Shown here: positions 63,372 through 64,000 of the stretch, one piece after another
Layout: the number at the start of each line of letters is the position of its first letter
Position numbering within the stretch: position 1 is the stretch's first letter
Assembly: GCA_963930645.1 (NCBI GenBank)
Contig: CAWVNO010000557.1
Span: 1 to 64,000 of the forward strand
Length of the DNA: 64,000 nucleotides
From: Salticus scenicus
Taxonomy: Eukaryota > Arthropoda > Arachnida > Araneae > Salticidae
Direction: 5' to 3'
Translations under genes and position numbers: made by a program
The notes under the pieces: model-generated
Told to the model about the DNA's origin: nothing
Seen by the model: only the letters and a program-made list of their open reading frames with translations
Database searches by the model: none

Positions 63372-63953
63372 AAAGTCAATACCTTTTTAATTTTTTAAAG
63401 TAAGACAAGAATTAAAAAATTCATAAATTATAAAATACTAAAAATTTATGTTTAAAAATTATTTTATGCCTAAGATGCATACTAGTTGTTACAACAGCAA
63501 GAAAAAATTTTAGAAAATAAAAATGTATCTTTTTTATTCATATTTTAAAATTCTAACAAAATCAGCAGTAATAAAAATTGCAGTTGTTTTAATTACATAA
63601 TTTTTTTTGTTGTTATTTAAAAATTATGCATTTCACAATAATGAAAAACTACGTCAAAAATATTTTTAGCAGTGTCCTATTAGCTCTCTAGAATTAATAA
63701 ATAAATAATTTAAAATTAAAATATCTAAAAATTGATAGACAAAAATGAGAAAATACCACAATGTAATTCCGAGTACTAAAATAAAATAAAAAAAAAATAT
63801 ATTTTTAATAAGTCGAAAAAGGAAAATGATTAAAATTTACAATATACAGATTAAAGTAATGGAAATCCTATGATTTAAGTCGAATTGAAGAACAGTTTAA
63901 GCTTTGTGAAAGAAAGGGAAATGCTTATAAGGAAATGAAGATTTGTACATCCT

Positions 63954-64000
63954 CCCGGGAATGGTGGCGTGTTCCTGTAATCCAGCGTCTCGGAGGCTTG
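63954..64000 (+). ncRNA. 7SL: SRP RNA (7SL), copy 46, cut by the window end
   Basis: First 47 nt only. G1C (CCCGGG), A9T region change (GGGAATGG), A35T. The UGUAAU turn is present. Shows that the array goes on. Confidence 0.85.

Larger units (their letters stand above)
18500..64000 (+). repeat. 7SL: Tandem array of 7SL/SRP RNA gene units (46 copies)
   Basis: Gene starts recur about every 890 bp (18517, 19412, 20302, 21193, 22060 and so on to 63954), all on the + strand. A unit is an RNA gene of 294-304 bp including the T-run, then a spacer of about 585 bp. The spacing is widened only where a mobile element has inserted (near 22.9, 25.8, 44.6, 48.2, 51.4 and 60.6 kb). Subfamilies share diagnostic changes and recur in order, giving higher-order repeats. 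The full-length S domain, lack of poly(A) tails and lack of target duplications separate these units from dispersed 7SL-derived SINEs or retropseudogenes; they amplified as DNA. The array continues past the window end. Confidence 0.96.

Noticed and set aside
18500..64000. Dispersed Alu-like SINEs derived from 7SL
   Set aside because: Each unit has the complete S domain, no A-tail, no target duplication, and a constant spacer and orientation.

Overview
The window holds no protein-coding gene that I can support. It is an animal nuclear (eukaryotic) repeat region made of two tandem arrays. Positions 1-18499 are a very uniform satellite of 201-bp monomers (92 full copies plus 7 bp). Positions 18500-64000 are a tandem array of signal recognition particle RNA (7SL/SRP RNA) genes. 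Each unit of about 890 bp is a roughly 300-nt RNA gene on the + strand followed by an AT-rich spacer of about 585 bp. I count 46 gene copies, the last one cut by the window edge.

The SRP RNA call rests on the whole-length match to the metazoan 7SL pattern. The 5' Alu domain carries the UGUAAU turn. Helix 6 folds with a GGAG tetraloop (the SRP19 contact), and helix 8 has the GGAAAC loop with an AGCAGG strand (the SRP54 site). The RNA is 299 nt followed by TTTTT, a Pol III terminator. Upstream, most copies share a TATA-like TTATAA at -29 to -24 and a conserved block to about -75. All short ORFs in the array are antisense or sense shadows of this non-coding RNA.

Layout: satellite 1-18499; abrupt junction at 18499/18500, 17 bp upstream of the first 7SL gene; copies 1-29 (18.5-44.0 kb), with two tRNA-derived SINEs in spacers at 22875 and 25757; copy 30 split by an inverse-oriented SINE; copies 31-40 (45.7-57.1 kb), a higher-order repeat block carrying two copies of a foldback-like element (48193-49722 and 51435-53086) filled with a hairpin-bearing minisatellite; copies 41-46 (57.7-64 kb), which are more diverged and include copy 44, split by a 1.8-kb hAT-like insertion with an 8-bp target duplication.

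Organism: a metazoan, perhaps an arthropod or another invertebrate with AT-rich intergenic DNA. This is inferred from the SRP RNA type, the tRNA-derived SINE and the AT-rich spacers; I cannot name a species. The array probably supplies bulk SRP RNA from the intact copies (for example copies 1, 20, 27 and 28), while many others carry lesions in helix 6, helix 8 or the 5' end, or insertions, that suggest decay. Very repetitive regions like this are prone to assembly collapse or misjoining, so exact copy numbers and the satellite/7SL junction need raw long-read support.
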